Source: Actinomycetes bacterium
GTDB lineage: Bacteria > Actinomycetota > Acidimicrobiia > Acidimicrobiales > Acidimicrobiaceae
DNA: 37,210 bases
Assembly (NCBI GenBank): GCA_021784785.1
Contig: JAJYHJ010000168.1
Location: 1 to 37,210, forward strand
Direction of reading: 5' to 3'
Part shown: one piece after another, positions 1 through 8,279 of the stretch
Layout: each line of letters begins with the position of its first letter
How positions within the stretch are numbered: the stretch's first letter is position 1
Notes under the pieces: generated by a model
Database searches by the model: none
What the model saw: the letters and a program-made list of their open reading frames with translations, nothing else
What the model was told of the DNA's origin: nothing
Made by a program: the position numbers and the translations under genes

Positions 1-157
1 CGGCCGTTCCTATAGGACTTGGACACTCTCCTTAGTTCGAATACGATCGGCTTTGCCATGCACAGCAGATTATACATGGCAGAAATTGTGTCCGATGTAA
101 AAGGCGCAGTGGACATATGCTCCCAAGTCCGATTGGACGCGTTTTGAAGCACATGGT

Positions 158-667
158 TTGAGTAAGACACTTTTGGTGGACCTTGTAGAACATCTTTCAA
201 ACCCTTCGTCAATCCTATCTTCCATTTTCGGAGAGTTGGAATCGGTTAATAAGTGTCCTGTTCGATCTCCTGCGCCAAATTATAAGGCCGAAGGTCCAAC
301 TCAACAAGTGCAGAACCGGCTAACTCCCGAGCAGATTGTTGAACTTGCCACAGCCTACCAGTTTGGATCCACCGTCCTGGAGTTGGCTGAATCCTTCGGG
401 ATCCATCGAACGACGGTTCTCAGGCACCTCAAATACCAGCAAGTACCGCGTAGACGTTCTCGGCTGAATCAGGTCGACATCGAAAAGACCGTGCATCTTT
501 ATTCACTCGGTCAATCATGTGAGACTATTGCGTTAGAACTAGGAGTGGGAGCATCGACGATTCGACGAACCTTGAAAAAAACGGGCGTTGAGTTACGACG
601 CGGAGGTACAACTAAAGTGTCCCGCAGTGTCAATACTCATGCCCCGAACCTTCTTTCAAAGCTCTAA
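158..667 (+). CDS. Double helix-turn-helix DNA-binding protein, possibly 5'-truncated
   Basis: A 169-residue protein if started at the TTG at 158. Residues about 57-95 (LTPEQIVELATAYQFGSTVL through IHRTTVLRHL) form one resolvase/transposase-type helix-turn-helix. Residues about 105-145 (VDIEKTVHLYSLGQSCETIA through GASTIRRTLKKTG) form a second one. The N-terminus (TLLVDLVEHLSNPSSIL) resembles a family I remember beside recombinases and IS elements in actinobacteria. No catalytic motif is visible, so DNA binding is all that can be inferred. The same frame stays open upstream to a TAA at 98-100 with no ATG or convincing ribosome site, so the gene may be the 3' part of a longer broken one, or may start at the TTG. 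It lies just before an IS110 remnant, which supports a decayed mobile-element context. Confidence 0.6.
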   Translation: MSKTLLVDLVEHLSNPSSILSSIFGELESVNKCPVRSPAPNYKAEGPTQQVQNRLTPEQIVELATAYQFGSTVLELAESFGIHRTTVLRHLKYQQVPRRRSRLNQVDIEKTVHLYSLGQSCETIALELGVGASTIRRTLKKTGVELRRGGTTKVSRSVNTHAPNLLSKL

Positions 668-748
668 TTTCGATCCCGTTTGGGTCAAGACCCGAGCGAT
701 ATTACTTGCCAGATCAGCAACTGAGAGCTCGCCGGGAGCTCGCCGTGA

Positions 749-937
749 AGGTGGAAGATTGAGCACTCCATGTTGATCGCTATTTGGAACATGCTACAAA
801 CCGGAACTGTCTATAACGATCCCGGCAAGGACTATTACTCCAAACGCGATCCAGACCGAGCAAAGAAGCGAGCGCTCCATCAATTACAAAATCTCGGTTA
901 TACGGTCACCCTTGAGCCAATACCTGAGGCCGTTTAG
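749..937 (+). pseudogene. IS110-family transposase C-terminal remnant
   Basis: The frame open from 749 to the TAG at 935-937 encodes about 62 residues that include IEHSMLIAIWNML, YNDPGKDYY and LGYTVTLEP. This matches, from memory, the conserved C-terminal end of IS110/IS1111 transposases: a short helix, then the D-(P/L)-G-x-DYY motif, then the 'RxLxxLGYxVTL' end. The frame is blocked upstream by a TGA at 746-748. The N-terminal DEDD catalytic domain and the Ser-containing region are absent from the window. A direct repeat of GAGCTCGCCG at 725-734 and 736-745 sits exactly at the break. This is a decayed insertion-sequence fragment, not an active gene. The remaining bases up to the next gene (938-1223) show no recognisable coding or RNA feature. 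Confidence 0.65.
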
Positions 938-1223
938 CTGCCGTCTGCTATGGTGCACGGAGCTATCTTCGTGTCAGACGATCGCATCGCAAAATCACGC
1001 GACCTCAGATACTCAAATAATAACGCATAGTCAGTGCTGGGTTTTCATGACGTGAGTTTGAGCGTCCCGCGTTTTGGTGGCTTCTTTACCAGCCTAGTCC
1101 TAATCCATCTGAACGGTATCGCTCGGATCAATCCTCCGTCTAAAACTCATTTTATGGTTTTAGTCTTCGACCGATGTCCATGTCTCCTCCAGACAACTTT
1201 CCTCTTATTGGTACTTGCGATTC

Positions 1224-3488
1224 CTAAACATCGCGGTTATCCTCATTCACCTCAGAATCATGCTTGCCCGCCTCCGTGTCATCAGTAATTTCCACCAAGC
1301 TTCTAGACTGCTCAGAATCACGCGACATTCGCATGATTCTCTCCAATACGGTGTCTGGATGCCAACCGGTAGCGTAACGAGATGCAAGCTCGACAGCGCT
1401 GTATTGCTCGGGTGAAAGATCCAGACTTCTTTCATGATACCTCTCCATCAGCTCGGCTACACGCCGAATGAGGAACTCTTCACCAAGGTACGAGACAAGG
1501 CGACCCCAGTCGAGCACTTCAGTCACTCTCACTGCTGCTGCTCCGAGGGCCTGAGTATGCGCTTGGCTACATGAATTCACAAGTAAAGAGACGAGTAATC
1601 GATCGTCATGGGCGAGACGCAGGAGAGCCTCTCGACCCTCCGTGGTCTCGACCATCAATTCAGCGAGGTCGACCAGACTCATCTCGCCTGCCAGGATTTC
1701 GGCTGAAGTGACGATCAAGAGGTCGCGCAGACGACCCTCCATCACGCGCACCTCCTCGGCGTCGAGTAGCTGTGTACCAATACCTTCTCGATTGCCGACG
1801 AGGAAAAGCAGGATCAACTGTCCCGAGAAGGTTGTCGTCTCACCAAGGATGTCACGTACGATATCAGTTAGTTGCTCTCTGTTCGCTATACGCTTGAGCA
1901 GCCGATAGGCAACTCTTGCAACCGTAATGGTGCCGCCAATCTCACCAAAGTTGGCAGAGCGCTTAGGAAGCCGAGGCAACAGGTCAAGAAAGATCGGCAA
2001 TGCGACCCGAGCCGGATCGTTGTCTATGGGTTGAGTCGAATCGAATGGGATCTCTTCGATTGCGCTAGGGAGCCGCTCCAGCAAGTCCACCAGCTCATCT
2101 GTTGTGAGTCGACCAAGCAAGTCCGTCAATTCCTCGGCATCGACTAGCACGACGAGCGCCTCGTCAATGATACGTGCGGGCACAACGCCACTTGGCAATG
2201 TCCGTTCAAGATAAAAGCGGAACACACTGGGGCTTGCCACCTTGCGTTGTAGGCGCCAAGTTGTCTCCCATTCCGGTCCATAGTTTATATTCTCAAAGTA
2301 GCGTTGAGCGGCAGGAAAGAGCCACTTGCAGATCGCCGCTGCAAACTCGGCGTCGATTTTGACAAGCGGTGCCACGGGACTCGTCTGAGCGTCTTGTCCC
2401 GTCTGGTAACCAGTCATCATCGTCGCTAATGAAGACGGAGCGAGTGCATCAATGGCTTTGACGATAGCTTCAAACATTTCGGGCCGCAAAATTCGAATAG
2501 CCTCGAGTCCGAGCATATCGGCCAATGCGACCTCGTCCCCGACGAGACGGAGGGTCATCGGCAGCGATAGGAGATACCGTCGTACCTGCCTGGGCGTTTG
2601 GACCAGCGGTCTAATGATAAACGTAAAGATGTTCTGCCAGTCCACCTTATCGAGTGGCGCAGTCGCGATACCATCGACAATAGCTGTCAGGCCTTTCAGT
2701 AACAGTGAGGTGACATCGGGCACACGTGCGGCGGGAACGTCGTAGGTGACCTGAACAATTTTCTCAAGGTAAGCGCGGCCGCGCTCAGGATCACCGTCAC
2801 CGAGGCACTCCTCAATTCGGGGGCGATCAAAGGCGAGGAGGTAGAGCGTATTGGGAAAGTCACCGACCAGGCGTACAAGGCGTACAATGTCGAGAACCTC
2901 TTCAGATCGAAGGCGGTCGACATCATCTAAAACGACCACCAGAGGTCGGTCAAGCTTAGTAAGTTCTTCGCATATCTCGATACGCTGATCGACAACGGAC
3001 GGTTGCGACGAGAGCTGATTAAGTAGCCCAGTGACGGCATCGACGGCCCCACCGGCCCCGATCATAGCTGCGAAGGGTGAAAGCATGCGACCATAGCTCG
3101 AAAGTCGTTTGGCGATCCCCTTGAACTTTGTCCCGCTCCTGTCGAGCTGCTTGGAGATCTCAGCGAAGTATGAGGCAACAAGCGCTTCGGTACCTGAAAA
3201 CAACCAAGGGTTAAACTCGAGGACAAGCGCACGATCGCCGAGCGCCTCGATCGTCATGTTCAGGATTGATGTTTTCCCGCTTCCCCATGTTCCCGTCAAT
3301 CCCATGACGTAGCCACCGCTAAGCGGGGCACCAAGGATCTCATCGGCGAGCGCCTCAGCGAACGGCCTACGCCCAAGGCAGTCCTCGAACAGCGACTCAA
3401 TTGGGCGGTCGCCTGGATTCGAAAATCCAAATCCGTCATCAGAACTCAGTCCGTCCTCCGAGAGGTTGTCTGCAGCATGCTGATTCAC
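1224..3488 (-). CDS. KAP-family P-loop NTPase
   Basis: A 754-residue protein. Walker A (GTWGSGKT) lies near residues 66-73, the KAP hallmark FNPWLF near 92-97 and Walker B (VVVLDDVDRL) near 184-193. The segment at about 135-160 (LSPFAAMIGAGGAVDAVTGLL) falls where KAP proteins carry a hydrophobic or membrane insert, but it is only weakly hydrophobic. The remaining ~400 residues are helical with no domain I recognise. KAP NTPases are STAND-like ATPases often found in plasmid and phage-defence settings (established for the family). The GTG start at 3488 is preceded by AAGGAGAT, and its GTGA overlaps the stop of the sigma-like gene, so the two are translationally coupled. The pairing suggests a two-gene system. 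Its role in defence is inference. Confidence 0.85.
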   Translation of the reverse strand: MNQHAADNLSEDGLSSDDGFGFSNPGDRPIESLFEDCLGRRPFAEALADEILGAPLSGGYVMGLTGTWGSGKTSILNMTIEALGDRALVLEFNPWLFSGTEALVASYFAEISKQLDRSGTKFKGIAKRLSSYGRMLSPFAAMIGAGGAVDAVTGLLNQLSSQPSVVDQRIEICEELTKLDRPLVVVLDDVDRLRSEEVLDIVRLVRLVGDFPNTLYLLAFDRPRIEECLGDGDPERGRAYLEKIVQVTYDVPAARVPDVTSLLLKGLTAIVDGIATAPLDKVDWQNIFTFIIRPLVQTPRQVRRYLLSLPMTLRLVGDEVALADMLGLEAIRILRPEMFEAIVKAIDALAPSSLATMMTGYQTGQDAQTSPVAPLVKIDAEFAAAICKWLFPAAQRYFENINYGPEWETTWRLQRKVASPSVFRFYLERTLPSGVVPARIIDEALVVLVDAEELTDLLGRLTTDELVDLLERLPSAIEEIPFDSTQPIDNDPARVALPIFLDLLPRLPKRSANFGEIGGTITVARVAYRLLKRIANREQLTDIVRDILGETTTFSGQLILLFLVGNREGIGTQLLDAEEVRVMEGRLRDLLIVTSAEILAGEMSLVDLAELMVETTEGREALLRLAHDDRLLVSLLVNSCSQAHTQALGAAAVRVTEVLDWGRLVSYLGEEFLIRRVAELMERYHERSLDLSPEQYSAVELASRYATGWHPDTVLERIMRMSRDSEQSRSLVEITDDTEAGKHDSEVNEDNRDV

Positions 3489-4228
3489 TGTGATCTCCTT
3501 CTGTTCTCAAGAAGCCTTCGCCTGGCACGACTCAGTCGTGCGTCAGGCGTGTTGGGTAAGATGTCGAGCAAAATCGCGATGTCTGCTCGGCTCCAACCGT
3601 AACCCTCCAGGACGAGGGCTCGTCGATCGTCTAATCCCAGAGGCTTAAGCGTCTGGACAATCAGGTCCCGTGCCGTTACGATTTCCTCAGGATCGACGGT
3701 CGCATCCGCGACGACGAGCGAAAATCGTGGTGAGTACTCGTCAAGTAGACTGTCCAAACTCATTTCTCCGTGCGACATCCTTCGAAGTGGCCTACGATAG
3801 GCGTTCGCCACGTCAGGAAGACAGCACTCAGTGAAAAATACTTCCAAACTGACGCCAACAGTGGGGTCCCAGGCACCGGGGAGTAGAATCTTTTCCTTCA
3901 GGCGCCTCAAACAGGCCTCGACCGCCTCCGCAGCAATCTCCTCGGGGTACGGGTCATGCTGCAGGGCGAAGTTACGTTTAAGACCGTACCCGGCCTTGCG
4001 ACAGCGCGTAATGATTCTTCCATTCCTGATGGCCGCACTCAGATCCTGATGGGCATAACTAACGAGGCGACGTATGAGTTCATCCCAGGCAGGACCTGTG
4101 TAGTTCTGGTCGACCACAAGATCCAGAAGTGCGCTCGTAGAGGACGATCTTAGCATGGTCTTTGACGGGATTGCCTCCTCAGTCATTTCCATCTCGAATT
4201 CGGTGCGTTGAGCAGCAGTTGATTCCAC
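3485..4228 (-). CDS. Sigma-70/ECF-like RNA polymerase factor
   Basis: A 247-residue protein. The region around residues 65-145 resembles sigma region 2: AAEAVEACLRRLKEKIL, then GVSLEVFFTECCLPDVANAYRR. The C-terminal ~55 residues resemble region 4: LKPLGLDDRRALVLEGYGWS, then ADIAILLDILPNTPDARLSR, ending in a basic helix. This is the usual ECF arrangement of an HTH with 'DxRLSRARRRL'. The start is a GTG at 4228; an in-frame ATG at 4192 is the alternative, and neither has a strong ribosome site. It is the first gene of a two-gene minus-strand unit with the KAP NTPase. It may switch on its own operon or act as a DNA-binding partner; no anti-sigma gene is visible next to it. Confidence 0.7.
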   Translation of the reverse strand: MESTAAQRTEFEMEMTEEAIPSKTMLRSSSTSALLDLVVDQNYTGPAWDELIRRLVSYAHQDLSAAIRNGRIITRCRKAGYGLKRNFALQHDPYPEEIAAEAVEACLRRLKEKILLPGAWDPTVGVSLEVFFTECCLPDVANAYRRPLRRMSHGEMSLDSLLDEYSPRFSLVVADATVDPEEIVTARDLIVQTLKPLGLDDRRALVLEGYGWSRADIAILLDILPNTPDARLSRARRRLLENRRRSQ

Positions 4229-4230
4229 AT

Positions 4231-4835
4231 TCTTCTATCTGTCGCAGAGTTCCCATATCCTGACAAACTGAACGAGGTACGCCAAGCACCCTAACGAGCC
4301 TCACTTCAGGAGATCCGCCTCTTCGTCTACATCGGCGGTCAACCTGTACTTGCTACAAAGCTACATTTCCACGGAATCATGCTGGATACGCCCTTACCTG
4401 CGAGGCCAATACTACCTCTGTCATTATTAGGTTCAGATAATACCGTGACCACTCGTTAACGTCGTTTCTCCCCTTATCGACATCTCCGTCACGCCGATGA
4501 ACACCTTAGCGTCAACACCGAGCTAATTCTCACTGAAGCATAGATTCCACAAGCGTTGTTTACCACTTTTTACCTACTAGAACTGCTGACGATTGAGTAA
4601 GGATCTTGGCCGAAAATAGCTTATTACTAATTGAACGTATTTGCCGGGCTATTCATTTCGCCGACTTTGTCACACTCACGCGGTTTTCCACCAAGGTCTA
4701 AGTCTTGACTTATTAGCGCTAATGCTTCATATTTATAGTCAAATATATAAGTGCATATCTAATGTATAGAAACAACTCAAACCAAGATCAACAAACGCAA
4801 TCAGGAAAGAGTGAAACTCTTAAAGAGACTTGCTA
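4231..4835. other. Long intergenic region, no gene seen
   Basis: About 600 bases between the minus-strand sigma-like gene and the plus-strand beta-helix gene. I see no ORF with a ribosome site, no tRNA and no insertion-sequence end. The right half is AT-rich and holds a promoter-like block with an internal palindrome (listed separately). The region is long enough for a small RNA, but nothing in it identifies one. Confidence 0.5.
4705..4733 (+). promoter_or_regulatory. Promoter with 12-bp palindrome in the spacer
   Basis: TTGACT at 4705-4710 and CATATT at 4728-4733 are separated by 17 bases. The spacer contains the perfect palindrome ATTAGCGCTAAT at 4712-4723. A palindrome in this position is the classic place for a repressor operator. 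It would drive the beta-helix gene about 100 bases downstream. The -10 element is imperfect (4 of 6), so the promoter call is tentative; the palindrome is directly visible. Confidence 0.45.
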
Positions 4836-6515
4836 ATGGCACGTCTACCTATTCCTGGTAGTGACGACGGTACCTGGGGAACTATCCTCAATAATTTCCT
4901 TGATGTTTCTCATAATCAAGATGGTACACTAATTCCGTCAGCTGTAGCTAATGCTGGGGCTGAACAAACTGCCAACAAAGGTAAAGCTGGCGGGTATGCA
5001 TCCTTAGACGCCAGCGCTAATGTGCCAAGAAGTCAGCTTAACAATGTTCCAGCGGCTCCAGTCCAATCAGTCAATAGCCAGACCGGTACTGTCAGTCTAA
5101 CGGCAGGTGACGTCGGTGCAATTCCATCGACTGACATTGGCCAGGCATCTGGTGTTGCTTCTCTTGATAGTACCGGTCTTATACCGTCAACCGAGTTTGG
5201 TAACCCTCTCTCTGCTCCACTTACTGACAAAGGCGGACAAGTCTTCAATGTCAAGGCTTATGGAGCTAAAGGTGATGGAACGACCGACGACTATACCGCG
5301 GTTCAGACAGCCATCGACGCGGCGGGAACAACCGGTGGTATCGTCTACTTTCCTATCGGCCATTATCTGATCTCCCAGACCTTGACGGTCAATTACAATA
5401 GTGTCGTCCTTGAAGGTGCTGCGAACTGTTTCCAGTTCAATGGATTTATCGCGGGCCTGTCGGGGACGGTGCTCTCTCCTACCACTGGATTCACCGTTGG
5501 CGATTATCTCATTGTCTCGAACTCTTCTGCGCTTGCTACAAATCAGGTTAGCGGTTTCCAGATTCGCGACATGACACTTTATTGTAATTCAGGTGGTGTA
5601 CCGGGGGCAGCCCATCTCGCTGCGGGCGTGGCAGCATGGGCAAGTGAATGGGCCAAAGCATCTAACGTTATCGTTGAAAATCACCGAGGATACGGAATCG
5701 ACTTTCAGTGTGTCGGTTCTTCGGGTGATTCCGGGCGAATTGAGTCGTGCTTCGTGGAAGGTTCAAGTGATGGTGTAGCAGACGCATCGCAAGGAGGGAT
5801 CCGATGCACGATCTACGAATCTAGTGTCGTCGGCTGTGAAGTTATTGTTTGTGGAACTTTGGGGACACTAGGAACAGATGCGGCTATCTATGCTGGGAAC
5901 CATACCAAGGCTATTGGCTGCGTAGTTGATTCCGCATACAACGATGCCTACATACTCAACACCGGTTCGTGCACCGTCGGATGCTCTACCTTCAATAACT
6001 CTGGAGCGTGCGCAGTACGAGCATTTGGTGATGGTTGTTCCGTCATTGGCTGTTGTTTCTTTGCTCCAGGGAACCGAAACCTGGGAACATGGAATGCTGC
6101 TGGAGTGATAGCAGATTCAGGAACTTGCGCGATTACCGCCAACACTATCTACGGCGGCACCTACACGACTTACGGTGTGTACGACAACATCGGCTCACCG
6201 ATCAATGGGAATATATTTGAGGGCACGTTTACGATCTCGAAAATATTTACTAATGCGGCTGGTAAGTACTCAGGGAACGTGGGCTACAATCCCGTTGGGC
6301 CACTCACTGCACCAGCCATTCCCGCGTCAGGGACCGCCCAAGCCAATACTTTCGGGGTGGATGTCACGATCTACGTCACTGGAGGCACGGTTACCGCTAT
6401 AGCTGTAGGAGGAACAGCTACCGGGCTCACATCGGGAGCAGTGTTTGTTGGCGCTGGAGAGACGATTACACTCACCTATTCTGCCGCTCCTACTTGGGTG
6501 TGGATAGGGAATTGA
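4836..6515 (+). CDS. Pectate-lyase-superfamily beta-helix protein with tail-fibre-like linker
   Basis: A 559-residue protein from the ATG at 4836 (MARLPIPGSDDGTWG); a TTG two codons upstream is less likely. Residues 1-35 form a module I associate with surface or tail-like proteins of Saccharibacteria and some actinobacteria. Residues about 65-110 (VQSVNSQTGTVSLTAGDVGA) look like the repeat linkers of phage tail fibres. Next comes the Pectate_lyase_3 opening FNVKAYGAKGDGTTDDYTAV near 137-156, then a long right-handed beta-helix with Gly/Asn/Cys-rich turns. The C-terminal ~65 residues form a small beta domain (TYSAAPTWVWIGN). No classical signal peptide is visible. Likely an extracellular glycan-binding or glycan-degrading protein, or an adhesin. 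No catalytic residues can be assigned confidently. It is monocistronic; the next gene is convergent. Confidence 0.8.
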   Translation: MARLPIPGSDDGTWGTILNNFLDVSHNQDGTLIPSAVANAGAEQTANKGKAGGYASLDASANVPRSQLNNVPAAPVQSVNSQTGTVSLTAGDVGAIPSTDIGQASGVASLDSTGLIPSTEFGNPLSAPLTDKGGQVFNVKAYGAKGDGTTDDYTAVQTAIDAAGTTGGIVYFPIGHYLISQTLTVNYNSVVLEGAANCFQFNGFIAGLSGTVLSPTTGFTVGDYLIVSNSSALATNQVSGFQIRDMTLYCNSGGVPGAAHLAAGVAAWASEWAKASNVIVENHRGYGIDFQCVGSSGDSGRIESCFVEGSSDGVADASQGGIRCTIYESSVVGCEVIVCGTLGTLGTDAAIYAGNHTKAIGCVVDSAYNDAYILNTGSCTVGCSTFNNSGACAVRAFGDGCSVIGCCFFAPGNRNLGTWNAAGVIADSGTCAITANTIYGGTYTTYGVYDNIGSPINGNIFEGTFTISKIFTNAAGKYSGNVGYNPVGPLTAPAIPASGTAQANTFGVDVTIYVTGGTVTAIAVGGTATGLTSGAVFVGAGETITLTYSAAPTWVWIGN

Positions 6516-6638
6516 TCCCTCAGTTTGTCATGGTCTCAGCGGACTTGATGCTCACTCTCATCTAAACCCGTAGTACCAACAAAGACATTTACTTCCCACT
6601 GACTCGCCGAACGAAGCTTGCGGTTAATCAACCAGTTA

Positions 6639-6752
6639 TTAAGACTCGAGGAACTTTGCGACAAACTTTACAACACTAGCAATCGCTGCAATCGTTCCGG
6701 CGAAAGCTGCGAGCTTCTTCCAATCATTTTTTGACACTTTACCCTCCTCCAT
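6639..6752 (-). CDS. 37-residue single-span membrane peptide
   Basis: ATG at 6752 to stop at 6639. The charged N-terminus MEEGKVSKNDWKK is followed by one hydrophobic segment (LAAFAGTIAAIASVVKFVAK) and FLES. The ATG lies one base after the stop of the coiled-coil/winged-helix gene, and a GGAGGG-like purine run is at the start codon, so translation is probably coupled. Size and layout resemble small membrane toxins or effectors, but no family is recognised. A longer reading upstream (to 6896) would overlap the preceding gene by over 140 bases and is rejected. The tight spacing and clean amphipathic/hydrophobic pattern are the reasons for calling it. Confidence 0.5.
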   Translation of the reverse strand: MEEGKVSKNDWKKLAAFAGTIAAIASVVKFVAKFLES

Positions 6753-6753
6753 T

Positions 6754-7317
6754 CTAATTTGAATTTTGTTCGAGGTACTGCCTACTAAAGTCAATATGAA
6801 CCCAAACACCATCTCCGATTGGTATTGCTTTTTGTGTTCTGTTAAGATACGCCAGAGCAGCTGAGACGTCTCGCAGTGTATCCTTCGGTCGGCCAACGCG
6901 TTGCAGTGTCTGAGTAATCACTGTGCGGTGGAGAGGTCGCTCTGCTGACCGAAGTACGAGTTCCACTGCTGACGCTCGCTTCTTAGTTATCCAGTCCTGG
7001 TGTTTATCTATGAGCAGCATTACCAGCGTGGCTACACCGGCTATCGCTGGGTCAATAGAGTTTGGAGGTATCGAAATGTCCTTTAAAACTATTTGGCCTT
7101 GATTAGTATTTGTTTGCCGCGAGGAAACGTCCGCAGTATTTGGCTCAGGAATAGTCTCCCGTCGACGAGCTAGGGCCGCTTCAAGGCCTGCCGCTTCAGT
7201 CCGAAGGTGCACAATCCGAACTTCCAAACGAGCTCGTTCAGCCTCAGCATTGGCTAACTCCTGCTTGGCATCTGCCAGCGCGGTTTCGAGAGTAGACTCA
7301 ACAGTCTGTGTATTCAT
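6754..7317 (-). CDS. Coiled-coil plus winged-helix protein
   Basis: A 187-residue protein starting at the ATG at 7317. Residues about 10-52 form a coiled coil (ALADAKQELANAEAERARLE and onward, a heptad-like Glu/Ala/Leu pattern). Residues 53-82 form a polar linker. Residues about 84-108 are a moderately hydrophobic helix (PAIAGVATLVMLLIDKHQDW). Residues about 115-175 look like a winged helix (ASAVELVLRSAERPLHRTVI, then GRPKDTLRDVSAALAYLNRT, then GDGVWVHID). No enzyme motif is present. It may be a sensor or regulator. It is immediately followed by a coupled 37-residue membrane peptide, which suggests a regulator-effector pair. Function unknown. Confidence 0.65.
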   Translation of the reverse strand: MNTQTVESTLETALADAKQELANAEAERARLEVRIVHLRTEAAGLEAALARRRETIPEPNTADVSSRQTNTNQGQIVLKDISIPPNSIDPAIAGVATLVMLLIDKHQDWITKKRASAVELVLRSAERPLHRTVITQTLQRVGRPKDTLRDVSAALAYLNRTQKAIPIGDGVWVHIDFSRQYLEQNSN

Positions 7318-7624
7318 ATAAGTCAGTGTATCCGCAGACTAGATAGACTCTGCACAATTTTGGAAAATAAATTGTTAGAAGTAGGTCTTAGTAATTCAGA
7401 TTTCATCCTGATCGGAAACTGTCCGCTCTCTTACGAGACAAAGAAGCAATGCTAAGGTACAACTCGCCAATCTCATAGCGTTGCGTAAATAGCGTGCCAG
7501 CGATGTGAATATCAAACGACAGCATCATTATCCTCTATGTATGGATGCCGCAATAAGATCATCAGAATAAGCCGACAGATGGATCCACTGAGAATTTAAC
7601 AATCCAGTGACAAGCTAATGGTCG
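7318..7624. other. Intergenic region, nothing recognised
   Basis: AT-rich stretch upstream of the coiled-coil/winged-helix gene. It must contain that gene's promoter, but no clear -35/-10 pair stands out. I see no ORF with a ribosome site and no strong hairpin. Confidence 0.4.
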
Positions 7625-7753
7625 ATGGCCACCAGCAAACCTGCTGCATCCAAAGAGGGCAAGTCACTTGCTAACCCTAAAACTCCCAGGAAAGTAAAGA
7701 GTGTTGCAGGAAGTGATCTTGCCCAAATTAAACGCAACACTAAAAAGTCTTAA
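7625..7753 (+). CDS. Possible 42-residue basic protein
   Basis: ATG at 7625 to TAA at 7751-7753 encodes a Lys/Ser/Pro-rich peptide starting MATSKPAASKEGKSLANPK and ending NTKKS. It has about eleven Lys/Arg and only two acidic residues. The composition resembles small nucleic-acid-binding proteins or disordered tails. No Shine-Dalgarno is obvious upstream, and it lies between minus-strand genes. It could be chance; I list it because it fills part of an otherwise empty 480-base gap and has non-random composition. Confidence 0.3.
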   Translation: MATSKPAASKEGKSLANPKTPRKVKSVAGSDLAQIKRNTKKS

Positions 7754-7803
7754 CAAGTCTGCCTTAGCTGCATGACATGATCTTAGAATTCTCCTGAATA
7801 TAA

Positions 7804-8193
7804 TCAGCCGACTATATAATCGTTGTAGTCCGATTGGTCCTTTTGATGTTTTCGTCGCCAGAAGTGTACGATCAGCGCAAAGAAGCCAATCAGAGCAACA
7901 ATTGTCAGAATGATCGCTATCCAAAGACCGGTACTGAAGGTACCAGGTCGTGGTGAGCTGTTGATAATCGGAGCAGTTTGACTTCCTGAAGATTGTGTTA
8001 TTGGAACTGACTGATTGTTTGTGGGTGAAATAGTCGTGCTAGGAGATGTTGAACTACTTGCTGGTGATGAAGATATTCCATTGTTTGTAGTGCTTGAGCT
8101 ACTAGTGGTGCCAGTAGCTGAGTAGGCACCACTACCGTATTGGCTGCCACCATAAACATCTGCCAAGATAATTGATCCGCTCAGCAGGCCCAT
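7804..8193 (-). CDS. Ser/Thr-rich protein with YG motif and C-terminal membrane anchor
   Basis: A 129-residue protein from the ATG at 8193. A short hydrophobic N-terminus (MGLLSGSIILADV) precedes YGGSQYGSGAYSATG. Residues about 28-83 are almost entirely Ser/Thr/Asn/Pro, a stalk-like surface linker. One transmembrane helix (GLWIAIILTIVALIGFFALI) follows, then a basic HFWRRKHQK and a short cytoplasmic tail. Probably a cell-surface stalk or anchor protein. The spaced Tyr-Gly motif recurs at the end of the Tat-signal-like protein at 10482-10685 and is one I associate with small Saccharibacteria proteins. It is divergent from tatA across an 86-base AT-rich region. Confidence 0.6.
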   Translation of the reverse strand: MGLLSGSIILADVYGGSQYGSGAYSATGTTSSSSTTNNGISSSPASSSTSPSTTISPTNNQSVPITQSSGSQTAPIINSSPRPGTFSTGLWIAIILTIVALIGFFALIVHFWRRKHQKDQSDYNDYIVG

Positions 8194-8207
8194 AACTTTA
8201 TATTTAG

Positions 8208-8235
8208 CTTATAGTTATTTACTTGCATTATACAA
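8208..8235 (-). promoter_or_regulatory. Promoter for the Ser/Thr-rich membrane protein
   Basis: On the minus strand TTGTAT (plus 8230-8235) and TATAAG (plus 8208-8213) are 16 bases apart, about 15 bases before the ATG at 8193, giving a very short leader. The same stretch contains TACTTG (8220-8225) and CAAGTA (8233-8238), an inverted repeat that overlaps a possible plus-strand -10 (TATGAT, 8237-8242) for tatA. It may be shared control of the divergent genes. Confidence 0.4.
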
Positions 8236-8279
8236 GTATGATACATTGGAGCTTATAAAGTAACAAGAAAGCTGCATTT

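Noticed and set aside
588-776. 62-residue plus-strand ORF
   Set aside because: Overlaps the HTH gene in another frame and the IS110 remnant; low-complexity protein, no ribosome site.
4747-4757. ATAAGTGCATA shared with the 22-bp repeat at 33969-34010
   Set aside because: An 11-base match within 37 kb is not convincing after informal scanning of many words.
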